Translations under genes and position numbers: made by a program | Notes under the pieces: model-generated | What the model was told of the DNA's origin: nothing | The model's input: only the letters and a program-made list of their open reading frames with translations | Databases searched by the model: none | Assembly (NCBI GenBank): GCA_913055735.1 | Contig: CAJXKD010000001.1 | Span: 1,646,281-1,710,280 of the forward strand | DNA from: an uncultured Rhodospirillales bacterium | GTDB lineage: Bacteria; Pseudomonadota; Alphaproteobacteria; Rhodospirillales; UBA2165 | Direction: 5' to 3' | DNA: 64,000 nucleotides | Part shown: positions 1 through 7,829 of the stretch, piece after piece | Layout: each line of letters begins with the position of its first letter | Position numbering within the stretch: position 1 is the stretch's first letter

Positions 1-497
1 GAGGCGATGATGATGCCGATCAGGCCCATGAACAGGAACGAGCCGAACTTCGACAAATCACGTTTGGTGGTATAGCCGTAGAGGCTCATCGCGGCGAACG
101 TGCCGGCGGTGATGAAAAACACGCGGGCGATACTCGTGCCGGTGTAGGCGATGAATATCGTCGCCAACGACAGACCGACAAGCGCGGCGTAGATCCAGAA
201 TGTTGCCTGCGCGGCACCCGCGCTCATCTTATGAATGCGGGCGCTCAGGAAGAACACGAGGCCGAGCGGCGCGAAGATGACGACCCACATCAACGGCGTG
301 CCGAACAGGGTCTGCATCAGGGTCGGCGATTGGGCTACCGCGGCGGCGACGATGCCCGTCAGGGCAACACCGGAGGCCATGTAGTTGTAAACCTTCAGCA
401 TATACTGGCGCAGGCCGACGTCGATTTGCGCGTCGGCGGCTTGCCGCGCGGTCATCCGCTTTGCCGATGACAAATCGTTGTTTTGTCCAAAAGCCAT
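1..497 (-). CDS. Bax inhibitor-1/YccA family membrane protein (3' part outside window)
   Basis: The 165 visible residues begin MAFGQNNDLSSAKR and continue with a soluble stretch of about 30 residues followed by hydrophobic helices; the reading frame runs off the left edge, so the C-terminal half is missing. The segment containing 'YMASGVALTG' and 'IHKMSAGAAQATFWIYAAL' is typical of the YbhL/YccA branch of the Bax inhibitor-1 (TMBIM) family, multi-helix inner-membrane proteins thought to leak calcium or protons or to modulate membrane proteases. The start ATG at 497 was chosen because it gives the usual N-terminus for the family. A structured 5' leader lies just upstream (see 520-566). The family is fairly certain; the physiological role is not. 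Confidence 0.85.
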   Translation of the reverse strand, partial: MAFGQNNDLSSAKRMTARQAADAQIDVGLRQYMLKVYNYMASGVALTGIVAAAVAQSPTLMQTLFGTPLMWVVIFAPLGLVFFLSARIHKMSAGAAQATFWIYAALVGLSLATIFIAYTGTSIARVFFITAGTFAAMSLYGYTTKRDLSKFGSFLFMGLIGIIIA

Positions 498-519
498 ATC
501 AATTCTACTCACACTGGTT

Positions 520-566
520 CAGGGCATAGCCGTAACGGCAGCCAACGGGCGCCATTACCTGCCCAC
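520..566 (-). promoter_or_regulatory. Structured 5' leader of the Bax-inhibitor gene (candidate ybhL-type motif)
   Basis: On the minus strand an outer 5-bp stem (GGGCA with TGCCC, 560-564 and 522-526) encloses an 8-bp stem with one wobble (GTAATGGC with GCCGTTAC, 551-558 and 532-539). The structure ends about 25 bases before the start codon. A short structured 'ybhL leader' motif upstream of ybhL genes has been described in alphaproteobacteria. The position and gene match that description, but I could not compare against the covariance model. The remainder of the gap 498-665 shows nothing further that I recognise. Confidence 0.4.
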
Positions 567-665
567 TAATATGTCAGAATTTCAAAATCCATCAAGTGAG
601 ACCAGGGATAGATTACGAAAAGTTCATCTTGCTGATTTTCCCTGAAAACCGGGTATTTTGTAAGG

Positions 666-3197
666 TCATTCGTTGCGCAACAGGGGGGCCGCCTTCTGGC
701 CGAGGGCTCGCCAAGTGCCGGCGAAGCCGATAATCAGCGTAACGCCCAGGCAAAGGACGATAGTGACGGCGACGGTTGTGGGAATGAACACCCAATCGGC
801 CTCCATCAGCCAGACGATCACAGCCCAGGCTGTGAAACTGCCGATCACAGCGGCGATGGCGCCGGTTGCCAGTCCCAAAACCCCATATTCGATCAGGAAG
901 GCGCGCAGGATCATGCTGCGTGTTGCGCCGAGGACCTTGAAGACGACCGCGTCATAGATGCGCTGACGCCGGCCGGCGGCAACCGCACCTGCCAGCACCA
1001 ATGCCCCGGCAACGATGGTAATGGAAGCGGTGGCGCGCACCGCCGTGCCGATCCCGGCAAGGATGTCGGCGGCGGCCTGTAGCGCTTCACGCACGCGGAT
1101 GACCGAAATATTGGCGAACCTGTCGGATACGGCGGTTTCCACCGTGTTTTCGATGTCCTTCGGCGCGCGCACCGCGGCGATATGGGTATGGGGCGCGTTT
1201 TCGAGGGTGCCCGGCGCGAAGATAATGGCGAAATCGAAGCGCAGCGAGCGCCAGTCGATGGCCCGGAGGCTAGTGATCTCGGCGGTGATGTCGCGGCCGA
1301 GGATATTGAGCGTCAGGGTATCGCCCAATCCAACACCGAAATCGCGGGCGATATCGGCATCCAATGAGATAAGCGGCGGTCCGCTGTAATCAGCCGGCCA
1401 CCACTTGCCGGCGACGATATCTGCGCCTTCCAATGGGTCGGCGGCATAGGTGAGCGCCCGGTCGCCACGCACCGCCCATTGCGAGCCCGGGGCGATGGTG
1501 CGTTCCTCGACGGGGACACCGTCGATCTCGACAATCCGGCCACGCAAACTGGCGATGCGCTTGTAATCCTTGGTGCCGTCGATGCCGGTCACGGTGGTGT
1601 CGAAAGCGCCGGTTTGATTGGGCTGGATGTCGAGAAAGAAAAACGCCGGCGCTTCCTCAGGCAGCCGTTCGTTCACTTGGCGGCTGAGATTGCCTTCGAT
1701 CAAGGCGATGGCGACAAGCACCGTGAGGCCTAGTCCGAGCGACAATACGACACTGCCCGACGTGGTGCCGGGCCGGTGCAGATTGGAGAGTGCGAGGCGT
1801 AATTCGGTGTTCTTGATGTTCTTGATCCGCCGCGACCAGTTGATCAACAGAGTCGCCGCGCCGCGCAGCAGGATCAGCGCCACGATGGCGCCCGCGACGA
1901 ACCACACGGCGAACCATTTGTCGGCAGCGGTGGCTATGGTCAGTGCTGCAAGCGCCGTTGCGCCAATGGCGGTGGCCACGATGAAGGCCGGGCCGGGCCG
2001 GGTTTTCTCGGGTGCAACTTTGTCGCGGAACAGATGGGTCGGCGGCACATGGCGCGCCCGTGCCAACGGCCACAGGGCAAAGGTGAAGGCGATCAACAAG
2101 CCGAAGGCGGCGGCGAGCATCAATGATTTGGGAAAAAGCGATACGGCCAACTTGACCGGCAACAGATCGGCGAGCGCACTGGCGGCAAGCATGGGTGCCA
2201 CCGCACCGATGGCCAGGCCCGCGATAATACCGATCAATGCCAACGCGAGAATTTGCAGGAGGTAGATGCGAAACACCAAGCCGGTCGAACCGCCGAGGCA
2301 TTTGATAGTGGCGATCACCGGTGTCCGGCTGTCGAGATAACTTCTCACGGCATTGGTGACGCCGACGCCACCGACGAGCAAGGTAGTAAGGCCGACGAAG
2401 GTAAGGAACAGCGTCAAGCGATCGACAAAGCGCTGCAAACCGGGCGCGGCGTCGTCGCGTGTGCGTACACGCCATCCCGCTTCGGGGAAGGCATCAGCAA
2501 TCTTTGCTGTCCAGGTCTCGAGGGTTTCACCCGGCGACAGAACGACGCGGTAACGATACCGGATCAGGCTGCCCGGTTGGACGAGGCCAGTGGCCGGCAA
2601 GGCCGCGATGGGCACCATCAGGCGTGGCCCGAAGCTCAAAATGCTGGTGACCCGGTCAGGCTCCCGGTCGATGAGAGCATTAAGCTGAAAGTGGGTATCA
2701 CCTACCTGGATTTTGTCGCCGATTTTCAGTCCCAGCTTGGCGGCGAGCCCCGGTTCGGCGACCGCGCCCCAAATGCCGTTCCGCGCGGCGAGCGCCTCAT
2801 CGAGGGGTTTGCCGCCCTCCAAGTCGATCGTACCCACCAGAGGATACGCATCGTCGACGGCCTTGAGTTCCACCAGCGTGCGGCGGCGGTTTTCCGTCGC
2901 CGCTGTTTGCGCCATGGCGCGCATCTCAGCCACTTCCGACAAGTTGCCGTTGTCAGCAAGATAGGCGCGTTGCGTGTCGGTGGCTTGCCGGTGAATCAGG
3001 CGCAAGGACACGTCACCGCCGAGCAACGCGCGCGCATCCCGTTCCAATCCGCCCGTCACGGCTTCGGAAATGCTGCCGACACCGGCAATGGCGGCAACGC
3101 CAAGGGTCAGGCAAACGATAAAGACGCGAAAGCCGCTGAGACCGCCGCGCAATTCCCGCCGGGCAAAGCGTACCGCTAATTTTATTTGGGACGTCAT
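666..3197 (-). CDS. FtsX-family ABC transporter permease (YbbP-like)
   Basis: This 843-residue inner-membrane protein has the layout of YbbP-type permeases: an N-terminal helix (about residues 15-40, 'FRVFIVCLTLGVAAIAGVG'), a large periplasmic domain, a block of helices with the FtsX motif region ('FVGLTTLLVGGVGVTNAVRSYLDSRTPVIATIKCLGG'), a second periplasmic domain, and a C-terminal FtsX block ending 'AAPLLRNE'. The start ATG at 3197 overlaps the stop of the ATPase gene as ATGA, indicating translational coupling; an upstream in-frame extension to 3269 would lie inside that gene and was rejected. With the neighbouring ATPase it forms a type VII-like ABC unit acting on extracytoplasmic substrates; the substrate is unknown. 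Confidence 0.88.
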   Translation of the reverse strand: MTSQIKLAVRFARRELRGGLSGFRVFIVCLTLGVAAIAGVGSISEAVTGGLERDARALLGGDVSLRLIHRQATDTQRAYLADNGNLSEVAEMRAMAQTAATENRRRTLVELKAVDDAYPLVGTIDLEGGKPLDEALAARNGIWGAVAEPGLAAKLGLKIGDKIQVGDTHFQLNALIDREPDRVTSILSFGPRLMVPIAALPATGLVQPGSLIRYRYRVVLSPGETLETWTAKIADAFPEAGWRVRTRDDAAPGLQRFVDRLTLFLTFVGLTTLLVGGVGVTNAVRSYLDSRTPVIATIKCLGGSTGLVFRIYLLQILALALIGIIAGLAIGAVAPMLAASALADLLPVKLAVSLFPKSLMLAAAFGLLIAFTFALWPLARARHVPPTHLFRDKVAPEKTRPGPAFIVATAIGATALAALTIATAADKWFAVWFVAGAIVALILLRGAATLLINWSRRIKNIKNTELRLALSNLHRPGTTSGSVVLSLGLGLTVLVAIALIEGNLSRQVNERLPEEAPAFFFLDIQPNQTGAFDTTVTGIDGTKDYKRIASLRGRIVEIDGVPVEERTIAPGSQWAVRGDRALTYAADPLEGADIVAGKWWPADYSGPPLISLDADIARDFGVGLGDTLTLNILGRDITAEITSLRAIDWRSLRFDFAIIFAPGTLENAPHTHIAAVRAPKDIENTVETAVSDRFANISVIRVREALQAAADILAGIGTAVRATASITIVAGALVLAGAVAAGRRQRIYDAVVFKVLGATRSMILRAFLIEYGVLGLATGAIAAVIGSFTAWAVIVWLMEADWVFIPTTVAVTIVLCLGVTLIIGFAGTWRALGQKAAPLLRNE

Positions 3198-3943
3198 AAT
3201 CCTACGGCGGATCGTGCGGGCACATCGGTGACAATACGGCCATCCGCCAGCGTCACAACTCGGTCGCACTTAGCGGCCAGCACCTGATCGTGACTGATGA
3301 GCAGAAGGGTCGTATTGGACCGCGCATGCATGTCGAACAGGAGGTTCATCACGGTTTCGCCGGTGGCGCTATCCAGATTGCCCGTAGGTTCGTCGGCGAG
3401 CAGGATCGCGGGCTGCGGTGCAAAAGCGCGGGCGAGTGCGACGCGCTGTTGCTCGCCACCAGATAGTTGCCCCGGATAGTGGGTCAGCCTATGGCCGAGG
3501 CCGACTGCTTCGAGTTGCACGCGCGCGCGGTCGAAGGCGTCGTCTATGCCGGCGAACTCCAGCGGTACCGCGGCGTTTTCCAAGGCTGTCATGGTCGGAA
3601 TGAGATGGAAATCCTGGAATACGATGCCGACGTGATCGCGGCGGAAAAGCGCGAGACCGTCTTCGTCGAGAGACGCGAGATCGATGCCCGCAGTCATAAC
3701 CCGGCCCGATGTCGCCTTCTCCAGCCCGGCGATCACCATCATCATGGTCGATTTGCCGCCGCCCGACGGACCGACGACACCGATGGCTTCGCCTGCCTCG
3801 ACGGTCAGATCGATACCGCGAAGGATGTTGACCTCGCCCGCGCCGCTTGACAGCTTAAGGCGAACATCCTCGAGCAGAATGGACGGCGCGGCATCGGATC
3901 GGTTATTGGGGGTGGAGGTTTCCTGTATGGTCATGTCATTCAT
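3194..3943 (-). CDS. ybbA: ABC transporter ATP-binding protein (YbbA-like)
   Basis: About 249 residues of a LolD/MacB-class ATPase: Walker A 'GPSGGGKST', Q-loop '[10 protein letters not shown]', signature '[14 protein letters not shown]', Walker B '[12 protein letters not shown]' and H-loop 'ISHD'. It energises the FtsX-type permease encoded immediately downstream, with an ATGA overlap. In Escherichia coli ybbA-ybbP sit divergently beside tesA exactly as here, which supports the assignment. The start is uncertain: ATG 3943 is chosen, ATG 3934 and GTG 3970 are also possible, and none has a convincing ribosome-binding site. With any of these the 5' end overlaps the 5' end of the divergent tesA gene. 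Confidence 0.88.
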   Translation of the reverse strand: MNDMTIQETSTPNNRSDAAPSILLEDVRLKLSSGAGEVNILRGIDLTVEAGEAIGVVGPSGGGKSTMMMVIAGLEKATSGRVMTAGIDLASLDEDGLALFRRDHVGIVFQDFHLIPTMTALENAAVPLEFAGIDDAFDRARVQLEAVGLGHRLTHYPGQLSGGEQQRVALARAFAPQPAILLADEPTGNLDSATGETVMNLLFDMHARSNTTLLLISHDQVLAAKCDRVVTLADGRIVTDVPARSAVGL

Positions 3944-4637
3944 ACTTAGGTTCGCCAACACATTGCGCACAAGCCGTTTTTGGCTTTTGGCCGTGCTGCT
4001 CTCCGGGATGTTACCAGCTATAGGTCAAACGGCTCCTCTGGCCAGTTCCGGCGATGCGGTTCGCCTTTTGCTGCTCGGCGACAGTTTGACGGCGGGATAT
4101 GGCCTGCCAGCCTCCGATGCTTTCTCGGTCCAACTCGACCGGGCCTTGGCGGATCGCGGCCATGTGGTGGAAATCGTTAATGCGGGGGTTTCCGGTGATA
4201 CCACGGCCGGTGGTCTGGCAAGGCTTGCCTGGGCGCTGGCCGATATGCCGGAAGACGGTCCCAGAGCAGCTTTGGTGGCTCTGGGCGGAAATGATGGGCT
4301 TAGGGGGCTGGAACCTTCCGAGACCAAGGCCAATCTCAAAGGTATTGTCGACCGATTGCAGAAAGAAGGGGTGGCCGTGCTGCTCGCGGGAATGTTGGCG
4401 CCGCCAAATCTGGGCCGGGACTACGGGGCTGAATTCAATTCCCTGTTCCCGGCGGTGGCCAAAGAATCCGGCATCCTGTTCTATCCTTTTTTTCTAGAGG
4501 GGGTGGCGGCTGACCCTACCCTCAATCAAGCGGACGGCATTCACCCTAATGCCGAGGGGGTGCGTGACATCGTCGCGCGTATGTTGCCGATGATCGAAGA
4601 ACTGATCCACAACGCTATCCGACAGCAACAAAAATAA
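3927..4637 (+). CDS. tesA: Arylesterase / multifunctional acyl-CoA thioesterase I TesA (GDSL hydrolase)
   Basis: This 236-residue SGNH/GDSL hydrolase is probably periplasmic: a signal peptide spans about residues 1-36 (Arg-rich start, hydrophobic core 'FWLLAVLLSGMLPAIG'). Catalytic features are the nucleophile Ser53 in GDSL, the oxyanion block II around 'NAGVSGD' (85-91), 'GGND' (120-123), and the Asp203/His206 pair in 'DGIHPN'. The family cleaves short aryl or acyl esters, thioesters and lysophospholipids. ATG 3927 follows GGAGG (3914-3918) by eight bases, so it is preferred over the ATG at 3933. The ribosome-binding site lies inside the divergent ybbA gene. A FIST-protein gene follows after 22 bases, suggesting cotranscription. 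Confidence 0.9.
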   Translation: MVMSFILRFANTLRTSRFWLLAVLLSGMLPAIGQTAPLASSGDAVRLLLLGDSLTAGYGLPASDAFSVQLDRALADRGHVVEIVNAGVSGDTTAGGLARLAWALADMPEDGPRAALVALGGNDGLRGLEPSETKANLKGIVDRLQKEGVAVLLAGMLAPPNLGRDYGAEFNSLFPAVAKESGILFYPFFLEGVAADPTLNQADGIHPNAEGVRDIVARMLPMIEELIHNAIRQQQK

Positions 4638-4659
4638 ATGCCAACAAAATGCCAAAAAG

Positions 4660-5781
4660 ATGACCGAAATGTTCAAATCTTCACATGCCACCGATGCCGA
4701 TTGGCGGGTCTCCGTCGAGGCCTGCGTGGCGGGTCTCGGACCGCTCGATGGTAATGAAACACTCGGTTTTATCTACGTCACGGAACCTTTTGCCCTGAAC
4801 CTCGCAAACATCGAGCGGACATTGCGCGAGGCCACCGGCATTCGCGATTGGGTGGGCAGCGTCGGTCTCGGCGTGTGCGTTCCGGGTCATGAGTATTTCG
4901 ATGAGCCTGCGATGGCCGTCATGGTCGCTGACTTGCCGGCCGGCTCGTTTGCCGTGTTGCCGGAAATGGACGGGAAGGCAGCGCGCGATTTCGCCGGCCG
5001 CTTCAAGCAGGCGGACGGATTCGGCGGGTCCGCATTCGCGTTGGTTCACGCGGATTCGCGTAATTCCGGCGTGTTGAGCGTCGTCGAAGAAGTGGCGACG
5101 GAAACCGACGGATTTCTTGTCGGCGGGTTGACCGCGTCGCAAAACCACAAACATCACATCGCCAACGGCGTGGTCGGCGGCGGACTATCGGGAGTGCTAT
5201 TTGCCCCGGAGATAGGCGTCGCGACATCGCTCAGCCAGGGGTATGCGCCAATCTCGAAAATGCATGAGGTAACGGAGGCCGTCGACAACGTCGTCGTTTC
5301 CCTCGACGGTAAGCGGGCTTTCGATGTGTTCGTCGATGATATCGGGCCCGATTTTGCCGATGACGTGCGCCGCGTCGCCGGCGTCGTCCATGTCGCCTTG
5401 CCGGTGCAAGGGTCGGATACGGGCGATTATGTGGTACGCAACCTGTTCGGATTGGATCCGGCGAAAGGCTGGATCGCCATCGCCGATACCATTACCGAAG
5501 GCGAAAGACTAATGTTCGTGCGGCGCGAGGGCAACGATGCCGCCGACGATCTCGTGGCGATGATCACCCGCCTTAAGCGCCGCGCCGGCAATCACATCCG
5601 GGGCGCCGTCTATATTTCCTGCATCGCGCGCGGACCGCACATGTTCGGCGACAAGAACGCAGAAATGAATTTAGTGCGCGAAACCCTGGGTGACGTCCCA
5701 CTCATCGGCTTCTATGCCAATGGCGAGATTTCCAACGACCGGCTCTACAGCTATACAGGGGTTCTCACACTGTTTCTGTAG
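4660..5781 (+). CDS. FIST N- and C-domain sensory protein
   Basis: This 373-residue soluble protein matches the FIST family: an N-terminal FIST domain (about residues 30-220, with 'GFLVGGLTASQNHKHHIANG') and a C-terminal FIST_C domain (about 230-365, ending in the typical 'LIGFYANGEISNDRLYSYTGVLTLFL'). FIST domains are proposed to bind small ligands, perhaps amino acids, and are often linked to signalling modules; here the protein stands alone with no kinase or cyclase attached. It sits between tesA (22 bases) and thpR (17 bases) on the same strand. The ligand is unknown. There is an ATG at 4660 and another at 4669; the ribosome-binding site is weak for both. Confidence 0.85.
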   Translation: MTEMFKSSHATDADWRVSVEACVAGLGPLDGNETLGFIYVTEPFALNLANIERTLREATGIRDWVGSVGLGVCVPGHEYFDEPAMAVMVADLPAGSFAVLPEMDGKAARDFAGRFKQADGFGGSAFALVHADSRNSGVLSVVEEVATETDGFLVGGLTASQNHKHHIANGVVGGGLSGVLFAPEIGVATSLSQGYAPISKMHEVTEAVDNVVVSLDGKRAFDVFVDDIGPDFADDVRRVAGVVHVALPVQGSDTGDYVVRNLFGLDPAKGWIAIADTITEGERLMFVRREGNDAADDLVAMITRLKRRAGNHIRGAVYISCIARGPHMFGDKNAEMNLVRETLGDVPLIGFYANGEISNDRLYSYTGVLTLFL

Positions 5782-5798
5782 ACAATAGCCTTTTCGAT

Positions 5799-6347
5799 AT
5801 GCTTCGCCTTTTTGTCGGCATCAAAATTCCTGACGATATCACCTCCGAGTTAGCGGCTATCTCGAACGGTGTGCCCGGCGCGCGCTGGGTTGCGCCGGAG
5901 GACATGCACGTGACGCTGCGGTTCATCGGAGACGTGGACGACGACATTGCCGAAGATTTGGATGCCGCGCTCGACGCCGTCGATGGGCATATTTTCGATC
6001 TGACACTCAGCGGCCTTGGGGTCTTCGAGACCCGGGATCGGGTGCGCGCGGTTTGGGCCGACGTGCGGCAAGAAGATGCCCTGGACGCGCTCCATGCGCG
6101 GGTGGAGGCGGCAATCGCGCGCGCCGGCCAGGGACACGAGAAGCGCAAGTTCGTGCCGCATGTGACGCTCGCCCGCCTCAAGAACGTTCCGGTGGCTCAA
6201 GTGCAGCCGTATCTGCAGCTCAATGGCAGCGTGCGGTTTCCGCCCTTCACGGTCGATGCCTTCCAGTTGTTTCGCAGCCATCTCGGCAAGAGCGGCGCGC
6301 GTTATGAGGTGCTGGCCGACTATCCCTTGAGGTCGTTCGATGGCTGA
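5799..6347 (+). CDS. thpR: RNA 2',3'-cyclic phosphodiesterase (2H family, LigT)
   Basis: At 182 residues this is a full-length 2H phosphoesterase. The two catalytic H-x-T motifs are visible: His37-Val-Thr39 in 'HVTLRFIGDV' and His121-Val-Thr123 in 'PHVTLARLK'. The enzyme opens 2',3'-cyclic phosphates at RNA ends and can also join 2'-5' RNA ends in vitro. Its last eight bases overlap the start of the downstream uracil-DNA-glycosylase-like gene, so the two are probably translated together; the cellular substrate is not shown by the context. Confidence 0.93.
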   Translation: MLRLFVGIKIPDDITSELAAISNGVPGARWVAPEDMHVTLRFIGDVDDDIAEDLDAALDAVDGHIFDLTLSGLGVFETRDRVRAVWADVRQEDALDALHARVEAAIARAGQGHEKRKFVPHVTLARLKNVPVAQVQPYLQLNGSVRFPPFTVDAFQLFRSHLGKSGARYEVLADYPLRSFDG

Positions 6348-6927
6348 AAGTCTCGCGCAGCTCTTGGATCGTGTGCGGGACTGTACCTTGTGCGCCGACG
6401 ACCTCCCATTGGGGCCTCGGCCGGTGTTGCGGGCGGCGCCCACGGCGAAGCTGTTGATCATCGGCCAGGCGCCGGGCACCAAGGTGCACGAGACCGGCAT
6501 CCCGTGGAACGATCCCTCGGGGGACCGGCTGCGCGACTGGCTGCAGATGGGTCGCGAGGTTTTTTACGACGAGACCAAGGTGGCGATCATTCCCATGGCG
6601 TTCTGTTATCCCGGCCGGTTGGAGCGCGGCGGCGACAAACCGCCGCGGCCCGAATGCGCGCCGACATGGCATGGGCCGCTGCTCGAGCATTTGCCCGAAC
6701 TCGGTTTAACGCTGCTGGTGGGGAGCTATGCGCAGGCCTATTACCTGGACGGGCGGCGCGACAAAACCATGACCGAGACGGTGCGGCGCTGGCGGGAGTT
6801 TCTGCCCGACTATCTGCCGACGCCGCATCCCAGTTGGCGCACCACGGCGTGGCAGCGCAAGAATCCGTGGTTCGACGAGGACTTATTGCCTGAACTGCGC
6901 CGCCGGGTGCACGATCTTCTCGCCTAG
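6340..6927 (+). CDS. Uracil-DNA glycosylase superfamily protein
   Basis: The 195-residue product carries the superfamily motif 1 region 'IIGQAPG' (42-46 for GQAPG) and a motif 2 region 'TPHPSW' (161-166). Cys15 and Cys18 ('DCTLC'), Cys89 and Cys106 are spaced like the cysteines that hold an iron-sulphur cluster in related thermostable family 4/5 enzymes, so a cluster is possible but not shown. Members remove uracil or related bases from DNA, although this subgroup is often annotated only as 'uracil-DNA glycosylase family'. It overlaps thpR by eight bases and shares a CTAG stop overlap with the convergent stress-protein gene. Confidence 0.85.
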   Translation: MAESLAQLLDRVRDCTLCADDLPLGPRPVLRAAPTAKLLIIGQAPGTKVHETGIPWNDPSGDRLRDWLQMGREVFYDETKVAIIPMAFCYPGRLERGGDKPPRPECAPTWHGPLLEHLPELGLTLLVGSYAQAYYLDGRRDKTMTETVRRWREFLPDYLPTPHPSWRTTAWQRKNPWFDEDLLPELRRRVHDLLA

Positions 6928-7829
6928 CGCACGAGCAGAACAGAGCAGGCGATTTTTTCCAGCAGCGCCTGCGCGTCTTGGTCCTTCAAAATGGACTGGC
7001 CGCTGCCGAGTATCAGCATGCCGCCCGGTTGTTTCGAAACCGCCGCGCACAAAGCATCGAGTTTAGAATCGGGCAGTGTCTGGAACACCGGCGCATGCCC
7101 GCTGCCGGTGAGTTCGCTTAGCACCTCTTCCCGCAACGTGTTTTCGGTTTTGCCTTCCACCGGACCCAGCAGCACCTTGATCCCGTCAGTGCCGCGTCGG
7201 TCGGCGATCTCGGCGGCAGTGCGGAGCGCCTTGCGGGCCTCGTCCGACCCGTCATAGACGACGAAGACATCGCCGGAAACGCGCGCTTGTTCGTTGAGGA
7301 TCAAGACGGAACGTTGTGCATTACGCACCAGTTCGCGAACGGCGGCGCCTGTTCTCAACCGGCCTTCATGGGGGAGGATGGCGTAGCTGCCGCCGCTGCG
7401 GCAGACGACGATCAAATCATGATCGCTGGTTTCCTCGACCATCGACACGGCAATGCGGCCGCGGCGTACTTCGAACGAACCGTGGATGCGTCGCGTTGCA
7501 ACGGCCCGGTTCAAGGCTTCTTGGGCGACGCGCATGTGACGGCGAAGCGCCCGGGCCATGGAATCTGCGTTGAAGTTCTGCGGCCGGCCGGACAGGCTGA
7601 AACTCCGAACCAACGGATCGTCGGCAAGCCCGAGGAGATCGGTATCTTCGACAAACAGGCCCTGGATTTCCGCCTGCATACGGGCCGCCAGATCGGCGGC
7701 CGCCTCGAGGACGGCGAGACTTTCGCGGGACGCGTCGAGCGCCACGACCAGCCGCCGCGCGCGTGTCTGCGCCGGCGGCGGTGTGCCCGAGGCGATTTTC
7801 TTGTCGCCGTCGTTTGTGTCAGCCGTCAT
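6924..7829 (-). CDS. Universal stress protein family protein, tandem Usp-like domains
   Basis: This 301-residue cytoplasmic protein begins its first Usp fold at about residue 26 ('RLVVALDASRESLAVLEAAADLA') and ends it near 'RSVLILNEQ'. A second, more divergent half follows ('DVFVVYDGSDEARKALRTAAEIA') and ends 'ACSVLLVR'. The nucleotide-binding G-2x-G-9x-G motif is not clear in either half, so ATP binding is doubtful. The gene follows the LonB-type protease gene with an 11-base overlap, indicating one transcript and a shared stress or protein-quality role. The stop codon TAG overlaps the TAG of the convergent glycosylase-like gene in the tetranucleotide CTAG. Confidence 0.82.
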   Translation of the reverse strand: MTADTNDGDKKIASGTPPPAQTRARRLVVALDASRESLAVLEAAADLAARMQAEIQGLFVEDTDLLGLADDPLVRSFSLSGRPQNFNADSMARALRRHMRVAQEALNRAVATRRIHGSFEVRRGRIAVSMVEETSDHDLIVVCRSGGSYAILPHEGRLRTGAAVRELVRNAQRSVLILNEQARVSGDVFVVYDGSDEARKALRTAAEIADRRGTDGIKVLLGPVEGKTENTLREEVLSELTGSGHAPVFQTLPDSKLDALCAAVSKQPGGMLILGSGQSILKDQDAQALLEKIACSVLLVR

